From positions 248,001 to 312,000 of the forward strand of contig WNNJ02002652.1 in the NCBI GenBank assembly GCA_012934845.2: 64,000 nucleotides of DNA, read 5' to 3'. Under the pieces are notes generated by a model that worked only from the letters and a program-made list of their open reading frames with translations, did not search any database and was not told the origin of the DNA. The stretch comes from Pomphorhynchus laevis. Lineage: Eukaryota > Acanthocephala > Palaeacanthocephala > Echinorhynchida > Pomphorhynchidae. Position 1 is the stretch's first letter, and each line of letters opens with the position of its first letter. Both the position numbers and the translations under genes were made by a program. This document shows, piece by piece, positions 1-12,149 of the stretch.

Positions 1-530
1 TAAAATCTCGTTTTCTTAGGCTTCCATTGCGACAACCGACTTTCACTTAAACCTTTCGTTAGAGATAAGGTACGCTTATCTAACTTAAATCTCCGCAACT
101 TCCGTCAAATGCGTAAATTGACCAATTTCTCTTCTTGTATGACTCTCATATCTTCTCTCCTTTCCTCAAGACTTGATTACTGTCTTAGTATATTTTTAAA
201 GTCCCCTAAATTCACTATTCCCCTACATCGCATCGTCAACGCAACATTTCGAATTATCCTCTGTCATAGTCGTTTTAATAATACATGCCAACATATTGTT
301 TCTCTCGATTTGCCCTTATCATTTATTGTCGTATTCAAATTTGTCGTCTTCTCATTGTTTTCCGCGCTGTAACTTTTCATACCCCTGCCATTCTTAAACT
401 TCTTTATCTTGATAATTATCGTTCTGTTTATAGTTCCTTTCCTTTCAGTAATTTCCTCATTTTGCATGCCTTAAACTACTTTATCTTCTTTGACTTCCGC
501 TTTTTTCTTCAGGCTGCTCCTTTCTAGTGT
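1..530 (+). mobile_element. CR1/L2-type LINE, 3' fragment of reverse transcriptase (runs off left edge)
   Basis: The plus strand encodes the C-terminal part of a non-LTR reverse transcriptase, downstream of the catalytic YxDD. From about position 3 it reads like the usual FLGxxxDxxLS block. About residues 30-65 hold a run with SLLSSRLDYC, the LDYCNSLL-type signature of CR1, L2 and related LINEs. Around 440-520 a weak match to the terminal SF-xxA-AP block follows in another frame. The catalytic part would lie left of the window. The fragment is frameshifted and has no start of its own. It would have supplied target-primed reverse transcription. CR1 versus L2 versus Jockey cannot be settled from this piece. 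The signature is clear; decay is moderate. Confidence 0.72.
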
Positions 531-670
531 AATCATCTTACCATTTATATAATATTCATACATAATATATAATATATTCATATATATAATTAAAAGAGTT
601 CATATGAAATATAATATATAATAAATAATATATTCATATATAATATTCATATATATTTTTTATTTTAAAC
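531..670. repeat. AT-rich simple sequence between two LINE fragments
   Basis: An irregular TA/ATTCATATA-rich stretch with repeated ATATTCATATATA words. It separates two homologous LINE 3' fragments and may derive from the 3' tail of the first. No coding potential is seen. Confidence 0.6.
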
Positions 671-1110
671 CACCTAAATCTATTCTTCATTTACAAAACA
701 TCGTAAACAGAACACTCTGGATTCTTTTTCGTCTTCGTCATTTTAATTGTACATTCAACCAGCTTGCTTCTTTCGATTTGCCTAGCATTTAGTGACGTGT
801 TCAAATTCGTCTTCTCGTTTCTTTCTGCTCGTAAAGGTTTATAAACTTTCATTTCTCAGCATTCCTTTTCTTAAAAATTTTGTTCTTTTTTCTGTTCCTT
901 GCGTTTCCGCAATTCCGATTATTTACATGCCTCAAACTAATAAACCTTCTTTAGATAACATTCCTTCCTTGTTACTACTTCGCTCTCATGAAATTATCTG
1001 CCCATTCATATCCACCAAACCATCTACCTGCCTTGTTCTAAACTTTGAATCCTTTCCCATTTAAACAATTTATCTGCTTGACTTTTTTATCTTTTTGTTT
1101 GTTAGCGGAC
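671..1110 (+). mobile_element. CR1/L2-type LINE, second 3' fragment
   Basis: Positions 680-790 are homologous to 215-325 of the fragment upstream: both read like LQNIVN-T-RIL followed by RHFN and SFDLP in the plus strand. This is the same C-terminal reverse transcriptase region of a CR1/L2-like LINE, from a second copy or a local duplication. Further downstream (about 790-1060) the frame is broken and similarity fades into unrecognised but low-repeat sequence. No catalytic motif is present, so this is an inactive remnant. Confidence 0.5.
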
Positions 1111-1293
1111 TTGTATGGGTGCAGCTCACACGCATTTGCAACGTCAAATAAATATATTATATTATACAATAAAGCATGTAAATTATAAATTAGAAATCAT
1201 TCAGTCATATAAGATTCTTCAAATAAATGCATTTGATTGTATACATTTACATAATAAAAATATTGTGAATATTGCATACACGAGCCATTATTC

Positions 1294-1657
1294 TTAACTG
1301 GTCGGTTTGATATTATCCTCGTGTGGTTGTTTGAATCCTATCAGCATCACTGTACACTACAATCAGCGTGGGTGGACCTCGCTGATCGAATCCACCTCGT
1401 AGTGGATTCGAATTGCGAATATTAGTTACCGCCCACACCAAATATAGAACACATTAATTGTGTAATTTGTTATATAAGCCAAATATAAACCAGCATTTCG
1501 GCGACAAGGAATCAGCAGAAGCAGTAAAAAGGACCGAAACACGAAATGTAGGCGTGGGCTCACTGCTGATGAGGTCCACCCACGCTGATTGTAGTGTACA
1601 GTGATGCTGATAGGATTCAAACAACCACACGAGGATAATATCAAACCGACCAGTTAA
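1294..1657. mobile_element. TTAA-flanked MITE with perfect 87-bp terminal inverted repeats
   Basis: Positions 1294-1380 and 1571-1657 are exact reverse complements over all 87 bases, enclosing about 190 bp. Both ends read TTAA (TTAACTGGTCGG at the left, CCGACCAGTTAA at the right), as expected for a TTAA target duplication with arms starting CTGGTCGG. TTAA targets are used by piggyBac and some Kolobok/ISL2EU-like superfamilies; the arms do not show the classic piggyBac CCC start, so the superfamily is open. The interior holds a second perfect hairpin at 1387-1410 (9-bp stem, 6-nt loop) and no gene, so it must have been mobilised in trans. Identical arms in a region of decayed elements indicate a recent insertion. 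Confidence 0.85.
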
Positions 1658-3325
1658 TTATAAAAATAATGTAACAGAGACGGTTAAAAAACAATATTTA
1701 TCAAAATTATCTAACAATGCATAATTTATTTTATCGAATAAGTATAAAACTACAAAGGTCTAACCCAATGCTTTGATTGCGAGCAACACGCTCAATATGT
1801 TTTCCAGGAATGCACATTGAATGCAGACACCTTAATATAAAAGGAAGTTTTCGTACAGCTGATAAATACATCACGACATACATGTATAGACAATAATAAT
1901 TAAAAGCTTTCAAAATAAAGTTTGCAATTTCACTAGTAATTGACACGTTAATGTAGATAATTTATTAGCAACAAAGTTTTTCAGTCTGGGCAATATTAAT
2001 TAAAACAAAATATACAATTGTTAGCAATAATAATGCAAAGATTAATAATTATGCCACTGCTAAGCCGGTTAATCACACAGTGATTATTTAAATCGTTAAA
2101 TAATGTTGGCCCTGGTATCAATTAAAGAAGATTGTGTATTCAAAACATTAAAATTTATAATTTATTGGCTAGAGTGACAACATATTGGATCATAAATTCA
2201 TTATACAAATATTTTTACGATATCAGAAATACAATTTTAATACAATTTTAAGATTCCTGATTGTAATTCAAAGAATCATATCTGTTGCGCAAAATATCAT
2301 CATTTCAGAGAATAAACATTTTTCATAAGACGGTTATCATCATTTGATAGATAACAGAAATCAATCACCACCGGATCAGATTCATGTCAATCAAGTAATC
2401 GAAAACACGATTAAGTATTTTTGATATCTCCGAGAAACCAAAGGATGCACACTAGGTCACATAAATAGCAACACTGACTAGCATTGCTATTTATAAATTT
2501 TAAATACAGACAAGTAAAGTATGTTTTCATACGACGCATCAAGATGGAACATGACTGTTCACATGGAATTCTTTCTCGGATACAAACCGCCTTTTTCCTC
2601 TGAATAGTCGCACTTATGCGTTGAAATAAAATATCTCTGCTATCAGGTCATTGCAGATGACGTTTAATCGCTTTCCGACCAAAAAAGTTGTAAAAAAACA
2701 TTTTCAAAGAATAAAGTTTTAACAAGATGGAAATCAACATTTGATAGGTAACAGTTAGAATAATTTTATAACTAATTATCTGATAATGTCGGCACAAAAG
2801 TGTTCCAAATGAAAATTACGTTAATATTTTAAATACATTAAAATCTAATTAAAATCATCCATTTGTTTCTTTAAATTGTTGTTATTTATAGAATGAAACC
2901 AAAGAAACGACAATTAATTCGATAAAATAAGTTAGTTTAATATTTCAATGGCTACTGCTATCATAAGGAAAAAATCAGTTGTTAAATTAAGGTTGTGGTA
3001 GATGCTTTAAAATATATGTAGGATATATTGAATAAAAAGTACTTACAGGATTTGAGGTAACCCAGAACTGTTTATTAGATCAAGCATCAGTAAGTTAATG
3101 TTATAATCCGTGTATCTACAAGAGATAAAGAGATACTATGTAAATTAAATATCTAATACGAAAATATATATTATTAAAATATTGCAGTTGAATGAAAAAA
3201 ATATCCAAATAACAGTTGAAATGATGATATTATTCATTTATTGAATCATTCGTTCAACTAATATAGATTTGTATATAATAATCGAAAAATATATAATTAA
3301 ATGAAGTACATTTTTAAATTACCGA
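1658..3325. other. AT-rich non-coding interval
   Basis: No coding sequence is recognised. Two stretches around 2305-2365 and 2700-2755 share the order AGAATAAA, an ACATTT word, then CATTTGATAG-TAACAG, suggesting a weak direct repeat about 390 bp apart. Otherwise this looks like unique or very old repeat DNA. Confidence 0.4.
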
Positions 3326-3444
3326 CATCTTTAAACGACGTGCATCTTTAAATGACGTACATCTTTAAATGACGTACATCTTTAGATGGCGTGCATCTTT
3401 AAACGACGTGCATCTTTAAATTCTGTACATCTTTAAATGACGTC
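3326..3444. repeat. 17-bp minisatellite, 7 units
   Basis: Seven consecutive 17-bp units of the form CATCTTTAAAYGACGTR begin at 3326, 3343, 3360, 3377, 3394, 3411 and 3428. The fourth and sixth units are the most diverged. The last unit runs into a perfect 20-bp palindrome (3432-3451) centred on TGACGTCA, the full CRE core; the other units carry TGACGTA or CGACGTG half-matches. It lies at the 3' end of the minus-strand LINE that follows and could be its 3' tail repeat, although this is only inferred from position. Confidence 0.85.
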
Positions 3445-3559
3445 ATTTAAATGCAATCAGAAACAATTCTGTCCTTACCGCGCCCAGATTATCTATAACG
3501 ATGGAAACGAATTTTAACAATCGATCATTTATGGCAGTATATTTCGTACGTTAAATATC

Positions 3560-5710
3560 TTCAACTCTGCTAACTACCGCGCTCTTTTCAGTCACGGCTT
3601 GTGTCTAATAGTATGATGTTCGGGTGAATTTAGTCACATGAGAGGATGCGACTGCCTCCCAAGGAAACAAAATATCGCCATCCATACGTTTTCCATCGTT
3701 TCTCGATATTTTGAAAGGATACAGTCTAGAAGAAAATTCTGCCGCGTCCAGGGCCATCCGTATCAATCGATTTACATCTGCGTGGCGGGTGTGCTGGATT
3801 TTAGGGCGCTGGCAATTCAGGGCGAGTAGCCTCTTTTAACACACTATATTTCCACATTCATAAGTGAAGGTTATCCCATTGAAAATTCCAAGACTTTACG
3901 CTACGGTCAGGGACAGTGCATAATCATCAAGATGTGTTCCTACTGAAGTGATAAGCAGGGTTTCGAGAAAGGCCCAGGAACATTTTAATGACAATGCTAT
4001 TAATCTGCTCCTGGTCTCAAGAGCTTTTGCGTTGATCACCACTTGCTCGTAGGCTGCCCTGTAAAATTCTACCGTCCATTGGTTTTTAGTTTGGTGGTTC
4101 AATGAGAATGTAGACTTGTACTCCGGATCGAGATGGCGTCGTCGCAATCCGAATTAGAAGCATCAGTAGATGTTTTAAGGGCTCGTAATAAAAGTTGCAT
4201 CAGTTCGGTCTTGCACCATATTGAAGAACAGAACACTGGGATTGCAATTTATCTCGTCGAGTGAATTTCTAGACCGCCTATGATACTGTTAATATGGCTT
4301 GTATCTACGCACTGTCGTTAAGATCGATTTTTAAAATAGTTCCTAAAGTCGAAAGTACCCTATCGCTGAATTACAGTAGCTTATTGTTGCGGAAGAAAGG
4401 GATGGTTCTTAAAAGGAACCCGATTTTTGGTATGGTAAGTCAGTTTCGCAGTATAAACAGTGCATCGTGGCTTTTAATTTATCTCAGCCTGTTCTCAGCG
4501 AGATTGAGTTCGTCGTACGCGGCACCAAGGGCAATGTCTACTATAAAGTCGTTGTTAATTGGTGTTCCCAGCAAATGTGCACCATAAGGATAAACCATCT
4601 TGCATCCTTGGATGATGCATGTGATTTACCTTGCCTAAGGGTTATGAGCCACGATCTCGCATCTAAGGGGATTAATAGTAAGACCTACATCTGCTACCAC
4701 GTGTTAAATGATGGCGATATTGGACATTATTGTTTCAATAGTATATCCCAATACTACATCATCGAGGTACCAAATATTTAGTTTTGATTTCATTCTGTGC
4801 TCAACGTTTTTCATCGCCAGGCAGAATAAAAGGGGTCCAAGAGAATCCCCCTATTGTACCTCTTCATTTGAGATTATAATTTTATCTCCAAACATGATTG
4901 CGCTGGGTATCTCATAGTAGATACGGACAAAATAAAGATTTCTAGAATTTCCCGAGAGACTATATCGAGCACCATGTCGCCTCGGAAGCTGAGCATGGCA
5001 TTTTTAAAATGCAGCTTAATTCACAAGCATTCGCAGTTTGTGCTGTCTCGTAAAAATGCTCGTGTTGCTTGGATAGCTGCATCTATACCGCTTATAATTC
5101 CTACGCCAAACTGTGCCGGAAGAACTTTGTCGATAAGGAGTCCCTTAGCAAATTGCCACTCGAACTTTGCAAGAATACTACTGATTGTTAAACCAACAGC
5201 GATAGGGAGGACTCCTCCATATTTTTAAAAGGGGAAAAGTTTTGCTTTTTATGACCACTACGATATTATCATGAACACTACCAGAGAGAAACAAAGTAGT
5301 TACGTTGATTGGCGATTTTATCAGTCAGTTGGCTGCATATTTTGCTGCAAAAAAAGTAAACCTTTCTGGTGTAACGGACTTAAATCGTCTGATTCTCCTC
5401 CCGACGAGAGCGAAAAATACTGAAGCGCACACAGAAGCGATAAATCTGTCACTATTAAATCATTCAATTCAAATCGCAATGTTATATCCTCCTTGTGGAT
5501 TGGCGATGCATGGAGGGTGCTGCATATGTAAGATATGTGTCGTGAGGAGATTTAAGGTATCAAAGTGGAGTCATCGCAGAGCATGTTAACCGAGCCGCAT
5601 ATGTGCCGTCCTATATATTTTCCGAAACCGTGCGTCAAACCTGTACCTTTGTTCAGCCGAGGTAGAGGGCATTCAGAAATGATTCGATTTATTGTTGGAC
5701 TTTAGATATG
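3560..5710 (-). mobile_element. RLE-type LINE, copy A: reverse transcriptase plus restriction-like endonuclease, decayed
   Basis: Read on the minus strand, the interval encodes in order: an N-terminal block near 5400 (SLSSGGESDDLSP, like the SAGGxDGLxPxHL block of this family); a GGVLPIAVG block near 5200; a palm segment with LPAQFGVGI and an A-motif-like KLHFKNA near 5100-5000; GDSLGPLLFC near 4840; the catalytic WYLDD at 4758-4773; a thumb segment with KSHDALFILRN near 4450; and a nuclease block with DGKRMDGD at about 3675-3702, matching the GKRPDG part of a C-terminal PD-(D/E)xK restriction-like nuclease. Such LINEs nick DNA with the RLE and prime cDNA from the nick. The frame is broken many times, so this copy is dead. 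Plus-strand frames here are shadows. Confidence 0.75.
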
Positions 5711-8480
5711 ACAGTCAGACAATCTATTGCAAGGAGTTTAGTTCTTATAATTGCTGAGAGATATCGCACTATTTGTGATAGTAGTATTTACAGCAGTATA
5801 AATGTCTCTTTACAGCAGTATATTGTATGATATTTTGTAACTTGTATGTATAATTATATATACTGAGTAAGCATTATATATATGCTCTTTACACTAAGTT
5901 AGCTAGATCAGCTAGCGACGGGATCCATGGAAATCGTTTTAAAATTACTTGTAAATCAAATTTGTTGTAATAAATCCATTCCAAGTCATTTCTATGTTTT
6001 GGAAGTTAATGCAAACCCTGTACTGGGCATCCAAGCATCTGTGAGTATCGATGCTTTGGGTCATTATATAATTCTTATCTTGTCTTTTAAAAATATTAAT
6101 GAATCCACCCTAAATCCCGCGTTTTGAGTTTATAGATAATGCTCAACAGCTAGCACGTAAATATACAAATCTCTATTTCGTGTTTAGTTTAATGTAATGG
6201 TAAAATATGGTCAGATTGTTACGGTCACTGTAGTAGACGTTGAAATGGACGGTAGATATGAAAATGTGAGTAATATGGCAATTTGAATATAATGCACGCA
6301 ATTGGAATAGTAATATAGTAATTGGTATGAGCACTGTAGTGGAAGATAAACTGGACGGTATATATGAAAATGTAAGTAATATGGCAACTATTTAATCAGA
6401 TTAAGCAATCAGATTAAGCCACTATGTAATCGGATTAAGCAATTTTTCTTTTGTATCATAATTAAGCTATAATTACAGCAATTATTCTTCTTTTTTAGTT
6501 TGCTAAAATTTCGTTTGTAGAATTAATACTGAAATATTAACTTTAAAGAAATTTTGTAATTATAATAGCTCATTTAAAAAGTGAAAAGAATTTCGTGGGC
6601 GAAATTCGTTATACGCATATTACTTTAATTTGTCCGGATTAGAATGACTCGACGTAGTAATTATGAAAAGTAAAATCAAATCATTTAACAATCAAAATCT
6701 TAATATATAAAAGAATTAAAAATTAAAAATAATATTTTTTGTTAAAAGAATTAATAAAAAACTCTTTTAAAATAAAATTTATTTGAATATGAACTCGGAT
6801 AAAAACATAAGCATAAAAAACATATCCTTTAATGTTAAAAAAATGTTCAGACGTAATTTCAGGTATTATATCTTTAATAGAATAAAATTTGGCTCTGTAT
6901 GAATTACTCACACAAATTCTAGAGCTAACAAATTGTCCAGATAATCGGAAAATTGTCTTTCGGTCGGATTGTAGTTTTGAATGATATTGCTGTGAAAAAA
7001 TAATCTTTGCTGAAATTTCTGGAATGTATAGTTACATCATTGATATATAAAGCATTTACTATTAAATAAAATTAAAAACAATAACGAACGAAAATTAAAA
7101 ATACTGAACTAACAAAAGAAAATAGTAATTAATTAGTGAAATTGTCATCGATTTATAGACAAAAAATTGAATAAACTGGTATAATTGGTATAACCACATA
7201 ATTTTAAACGTATTTTAATAAAATGTATCTATTTAGCTAGCATGAAAGCAGATATATAGACTACAATGTTATTTCATTGTTTGTTGAAATTACAATTGAT
7301 AATAGAAACAAAGAAATGACTCAACAGTAAATCATATGTGATTAAAAGACATTTTTGTTTCCTGAAAGACTATAAAGTTAACGAAAGTTAATTATGGTTA
7401 ATTAATTTGTGAATTAATTAGTTATTTAATTAATGCTCTATTTCAGTTGCATCATGAAGGACGGCACAACTTAAAGCAAATGAATTGATTGCTATTTAAA
7501 ATTATAATGACAGGTTATTTCGTTGTGTTGATGATAATAAGTTTATAAACATAATTTAATTATTAGTCTTTTTAAAAATAAACTAATATTTAAGTGAGCA
7601 TACACACACCAGCAACCAAAATCAGATTTGTGGTCAAGTCAGCATACGCTACAAGATGTTGATAGCAAAAAAATAATAAAGTTGATAGATGATCAAGCAA
7701 AGTCATGTGATTTTAATTAATGTGATCCTTTTATCGACATTTTAAAAAACGATGAACATCAAGATCATCAACTTTGTCGCAACTGCTGGAATATAGCGAT
7801 ATCTTCATCATATCGCAAATTAAAAGTATTCTGAGACTTCACATCATTAATGTAATCAAAGTAATCTGATAATTTAAAATGAAATAAAGATATTTTTGTC
7901 GTTAGTTTTTGATTTAAGAATAAACTTTGTGAAGTCAATTGTTGTTCCCTGAAAGACTATAAAGTTGATAAAACGTTTTGCGAGTTGAGCATAATCTAAA
8001 AATCACGTGTTTTTAGATGGATTTAACTATGTAACTGTAGCAGACAAATTCAGATTGCTTCATAGAACTAAATATAGAAATCCTTATTTGTGCATAATTT
8101 CCCCGAGGGAATAACTGTTTAATGTTAAGGGTAATTCAAAAATACATTTGCAAGATAAAATTTATATTTATCGTATATCGTGTATATGTATTTTGACTTA
8201 CAGATAATCCGTAGACTTGTTCAATAGATAAACGAAATCTGAAATTAACTGAATTCCGTTGCCTCTTAAATCCCTGTAATCATTTGGTAAAATATTTACA
8301 TTAAGTTGAAGTTAACATTCATTCTAAGAATACATATATTACTCTTTTTTATAATAATTAATGCGTATGAAAATCATTTAAGCTGTGAGTAATTGCTACT
8401 TTAGTAATTACTAAATTTCGTAAATCAAACATAAGACCACATCAAATATAAAGAAGGCTTTCAACCTTATAAAATTTGGA
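5711..8480. other. AT-rich non-coding interval
   Basis: No gene is recognised. It contains a short tandem duplication near 6.2-6.4 kb (listed separately), three copies of an ATCAGATTAAGC-like word at 6395-6445, and a 22-bp word CCTGAAAGACTATAAAGTT repeated at about 7358 and 7946. The rest is low-complexity AT-rich sequence. Confidence 0.4.
6225..6389 (+). repeat. Direct tandem duplication of about 60 bp
   Basis: Positions 6225-6284 and 6330-6389 share the order CACTGTAGT, then AAA-TGGACGGTA-ATATGAAAATGT, then AGTAATATGGCAA, with a spacing of about 105 bp. It is a small local duplication with some divergence and no visible coding role. Confidence 0.65.
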
Positions 8481-8499
8481 AAAATCAGCAAAGCATAGC

Positions 8500-9531
8500 G
8501 ATTATTAAAACAACGGTTTGATGGTGGTATATTGTCATTGGAACTGAAATAGATTGTATTACCGTGCTTCATAAGCAAAGGAAGCTTCATTCTATTAACA
8601 CGTCGGCTTCTGTCTGCATGTTGCTACAGAAGAGGTTGGACGGATGCGTGGAACATAATGCCTCACGATTTTATGATTTGACGCCAGAGAAAATTATAAC
8701 AGCGACAAAACAAAATGCGGATCTGCTGTTCCGTCTGGAGTAGACTCTGATGGTTGAAGACACTTTTTTACATCATTTGGTAATAGCTCTTACCGTCTAG
8801 CCGACAAGCTGTGTGAATTCGAAATCAGAATATCGACTGTATCTATTGATCGAACTGTTCTGCAAGATATACAGTAAGCCGTTTAATTCCATTAAACAAA
8901 ATGCCAGGTGTCAGACCAATTGGACTCGGTGATGTAGTGAGAAGAATAGTTAGTCGTGCTTTGATTTCACGCATAAAGGATGATCTGATATCAGTGTGTG
9001 AAGTTTGCAACTATGCGAAGGACACCAATGTGGTACCGAAATCGCTGTTTATTCAGTCCGAACAACGTTTGAAAAATCAGTCGACTATTGTGTGCTATTG
9101 TTATATGCAAGAAACACATTTAATTGTGTTAGCAGATAAATGCCTCTAACAAGCATGAAATATACATGTCTAGCGTTATCGACGATATTAAATACCAAGC
9201 ATGGACAATCATCAATTTTGACTGACGATGATATTTCGCTATTGTCTTTCGAAGGATTGACACAAGGAGATTCGCTAGACCATGGCTGCTTACGCTACTA
9301 CATCAATGCCAATAATTGACATATTGAGCAAGATTGCATCTGGAGCTACCCACTGCTAGTATGCAGACGATGGAGCATGTGTCGAAAAAATCGATCACTT
9401 CATTAAAGTTTATGAATGTGTAAAGCAGTTGGACCCGTATTATGGATACTTCGTAAATCTTGCAAAATACACGCTTCTGGCACACAGCGTAGAGCTGGAG
9501 ATTAGTCAAAAGCGATTTGTAGACAATAATA
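8500..9531 (+). mobile_element. RLE-type LINE, copy D, 5' part (interrupted by a younger LINE)
   Basis: The plus strand encodes the fingers and palm of a non-LTR reverse transcriptase of the same lineage as copy C. Visible blocks are GVRPIGLGDVVRRIVSRAL at 8907-8965, an A-motif region near 9090-9150, LTQGDSLDHG near 9256-9285 and the catalytic YADDG at 9359-9373, followed by a conserved segment ending in LEISQKRF near 9530. Similarity stops abruptly at about 9531 and resumes at about 13426 with the next part of the same protein, so the two pieces were one element. Stops and frameshifts are present. The N-terminal Cys-rich part seen in copy C was not found here. Confidence 0.75.
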
Positions 9532-9667
9532 ATAGATTTTATTAATAATATATAACATGCAGGATAAATAAATAGAATAAATACAATGATACAGTTACAG
9601 TCTAAATCTTCTTCATAGATAATTGACACTCTTCAAATGCAAGCCCGTTTTCTTCAGAATTATAGCC

Positions 9668-12129
9668 TCAAATCCATGGGGATCTGAGCCCCCAACCAAT
9701 CCAACACGCCGCCTTGCGACTGAACCACCCGGGGTCTTTCACCCCCCGAAGAGTCCAGTCGGTGCGGACTATGCTGGGTAAACGCGAGACGAGGAGCTTG
9801 AGAAACCTTAGTCTTTGTTCTGGGGGACGTCCTCTTGAAAAGAAAACTAATCCCGAGATAGCCCAAGTACCCCAGAGGCGCACTTGGGATTTCTCTTTCA
9901 ATGACAGATGTTGGGCCCGTTTCAGGACCCATCTAGCTCTCTTCAGGATACGTTTTAGTCTATCCAGGTCAGCTTTCGCTGACCAGCTCACCGTAATGGT
10001 GAATCCCAGGTATTTTACTCGATTTGTGAAGGTAGGGAGTGGTTGATTAGTCAGGATAGACGATAGAGCTGAGAGTGCTAATCTCTTGAGTTTTTTCTTT
10101 GTCACAGGGGCGCCATTAAAGACAACAACCTGCGATTTGGAGGAGTTTAAAACAAGATTGGAAATGGGCAGCTGATCTTTTAATCTTGTAAAGAAATGAC
10201 TGATGTCAGAGACTACATCTTTGCACCTGCGTCCAGAGAACAGGGCTGTGGTATCATCAGCATATACCACAATATGTTGATCGCGTTTGAATTTTTTGCA
10301 TAGTTCAATGGAGGCAGCAAGATCAAGATTGGCGAAAGTGGGGATCCTTGAGGCACACCCGTAATAGGATAGAACTGAAGTGCATCAGGGTCGTCTTCAT
10401 AGAAGAATCGCTTGGAGTACAGCAATATTTCCACCCTGTTAACAATTCTCGCAGGCAACCCGAGGGACCTGAGAGAAGTGATAACAAAAGGAATGGAAAT
10501 GCGGTCAAATGCAGCCGAAAAATCAAGAAAGACAGCAACAGCAAGCTGATGACTGTTATCCTGACAAAACTGTTGCACTTCACCTATTGCTGAATGGACC
10601 GAGCGATCTTTTACGTACCCATGAAAACCTGGTGGGATTAAATTTCGACTATTTAGATGGTCGCGGATTTTACGCGCAAGCGCTTTTTCGTAAATGGAGA
10701 TGAGTGAGTTTTGAATTGAAATAGGCCGCAGATCTTTGGGACATGTAATCGACTTCTTTTTAGGTAAAAATACTCGACGGCTAATATTTATGTTAGCAAT
10801 GTCGGAAGGGGAGGCTAATAGCATTGTTATGGCGACTTCTTTTCTTTGACTGTCTGTCAAAAGCTGACAGACACGAGTGGAGAGTGGCGCATGGGTTCTG
10901 GAGGTGCCCGGGAGTGGCCCCTATGAGTTAAGGATATCTGTAACAGATAGATCCCTACTCCTGAAGTCACACCAAGGCGGGATTGGTTGGGGTGAATGAG
11001 TGGCTTCATAATTGTGAAGGGATAGTGCCTCCTCCAAAACTTTATCAAGGCCTATTCTACCAATCCAACCTAATGCTTTATCCTTCCAACAGACAAACTT
11101 CTCCTTCTTGAGTATCTTCCAGAAGGAAGACTGAGAAGGGCTAAGGCGAGAAATGCTTGCCTTATTTCTACTCAACTGGAACCTATATCTAGTGCTCCAG
11201 TATTCATTCGAGAGGGCTTGTGTGGCGGAAACAGAGAGAGTAGGAAGATGTAGCATTTTAGCTAGGACCTTGAGTTTTGTTGGAGTGGGATTGTATATGC
11301 GACCTTTATAGGTAGTCGATAGTATCGCGGTAGCTTGGGAAGAGAGGTAAGTATTAAATTTGGTCAAACTCTTATTCCCAATTCGGGAGAATAGTTGGAT
11401 AGCTGCCTGAAAGAAGGCCACCCTGACGGGATCAAAGTGGAACTTTCTCCTCAGCAACGTATCTTCCTCTAACCGCCAACGAATTAGGTCATGAGAGGTG
11501 GTCTGTTGTTGGCGCGACTGCTCAGTACAGAAGAGTTTTAACAACCACTTCTTATGAAGCAGTAGTATGTCGAGGAGTGAATTAGTTGTTGAGCAATGAA
11601 AGGTGGGGGATGGTGGTTTGTGAATAAGATATTCGTTCCTGGCTCTGCGGTTTGCTGCATTAATCCAACGACCAGTTCTGTCGTTGAAATCACCAAGTAA
11701 CATGTCATAGCCGCTACCCAATAAACGATCCAGGAGGTCACGGTTCTTGTGAATTTCTCCTGGCCGTATATAAATATTGGCTATGCTGATACATTTACCG
11801 TTCTTACGAAGTGATATAGCTAGACAAGATAGGGCATGACGAGAATAGTTAAGAAGGAGGGAAGATCTTAAGGAGCATTTAACTAAGGTTAAAAGACCTT
11901 GAGATGAAGAGGAGTGAGGAGGCGTTATATACGGAGTGAAGTGGGTGTATATGTGCTTAGGGATAAATCGAGTAATATCCTGGGGGATACGGATAGACTG
12001 CGTCTCCTGAAGGACTATAACGTCTGCATCTCTACCAGATAAAAGTCTAAGGGCAGAAGCACCTCCCGAATTCCACTGAAGAATATTCAGTGAAAAAGGC
12101 TCAGGCTTACTCACCATTGTGTTAGACAA
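9668..12129 (-). pseudogene. LINE ORF2, APE endonuclease plus reverse transcriptase, lightly damaged
   Basis: The first 402 codons start with LNILQWNSGGASAL, contain VIVLQET and the catalytic-type block YDMLLGDFNDRTGRW, all typical of the apurinic-type endonuclease. The frame is interrupted near 10921 by one stop (TAG), where copy 2 has a Trp codon (TGG) in the same context. It then continues in the same frame through fingers (KDLRPISIQNSLISIYEKAL), the A motif FLDFSAAFDRI, and GVPQGSPLSPI. A frameshift near 10.33 kb leads to the catalytic VYADD at about 10250-10265 and a thumb ending at 9668. One nonsense change and one frameshift therefore separate it from an open ORF2 of about 820 codons. 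It would nick the target and reverse transcribe the element RNA. Confidence 0.87.
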
Positions 12130-12149
12130 GTTGGACGGGGGAAGTCAAC

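Noticed and set aside
3326-3444. CRISPR-like array
   Set aside because: Units are head-to-tail 17-mers without unique spacers, and the context is eukaryotic transposons.
4294-5589. Plus-strand frames of 60-104 codons as genes
   Set aside because: All are antisense to RLE LINE copy A, whose minus-strand blocks (PIAVG, WYLDD, GKR-DG) are in the right order.
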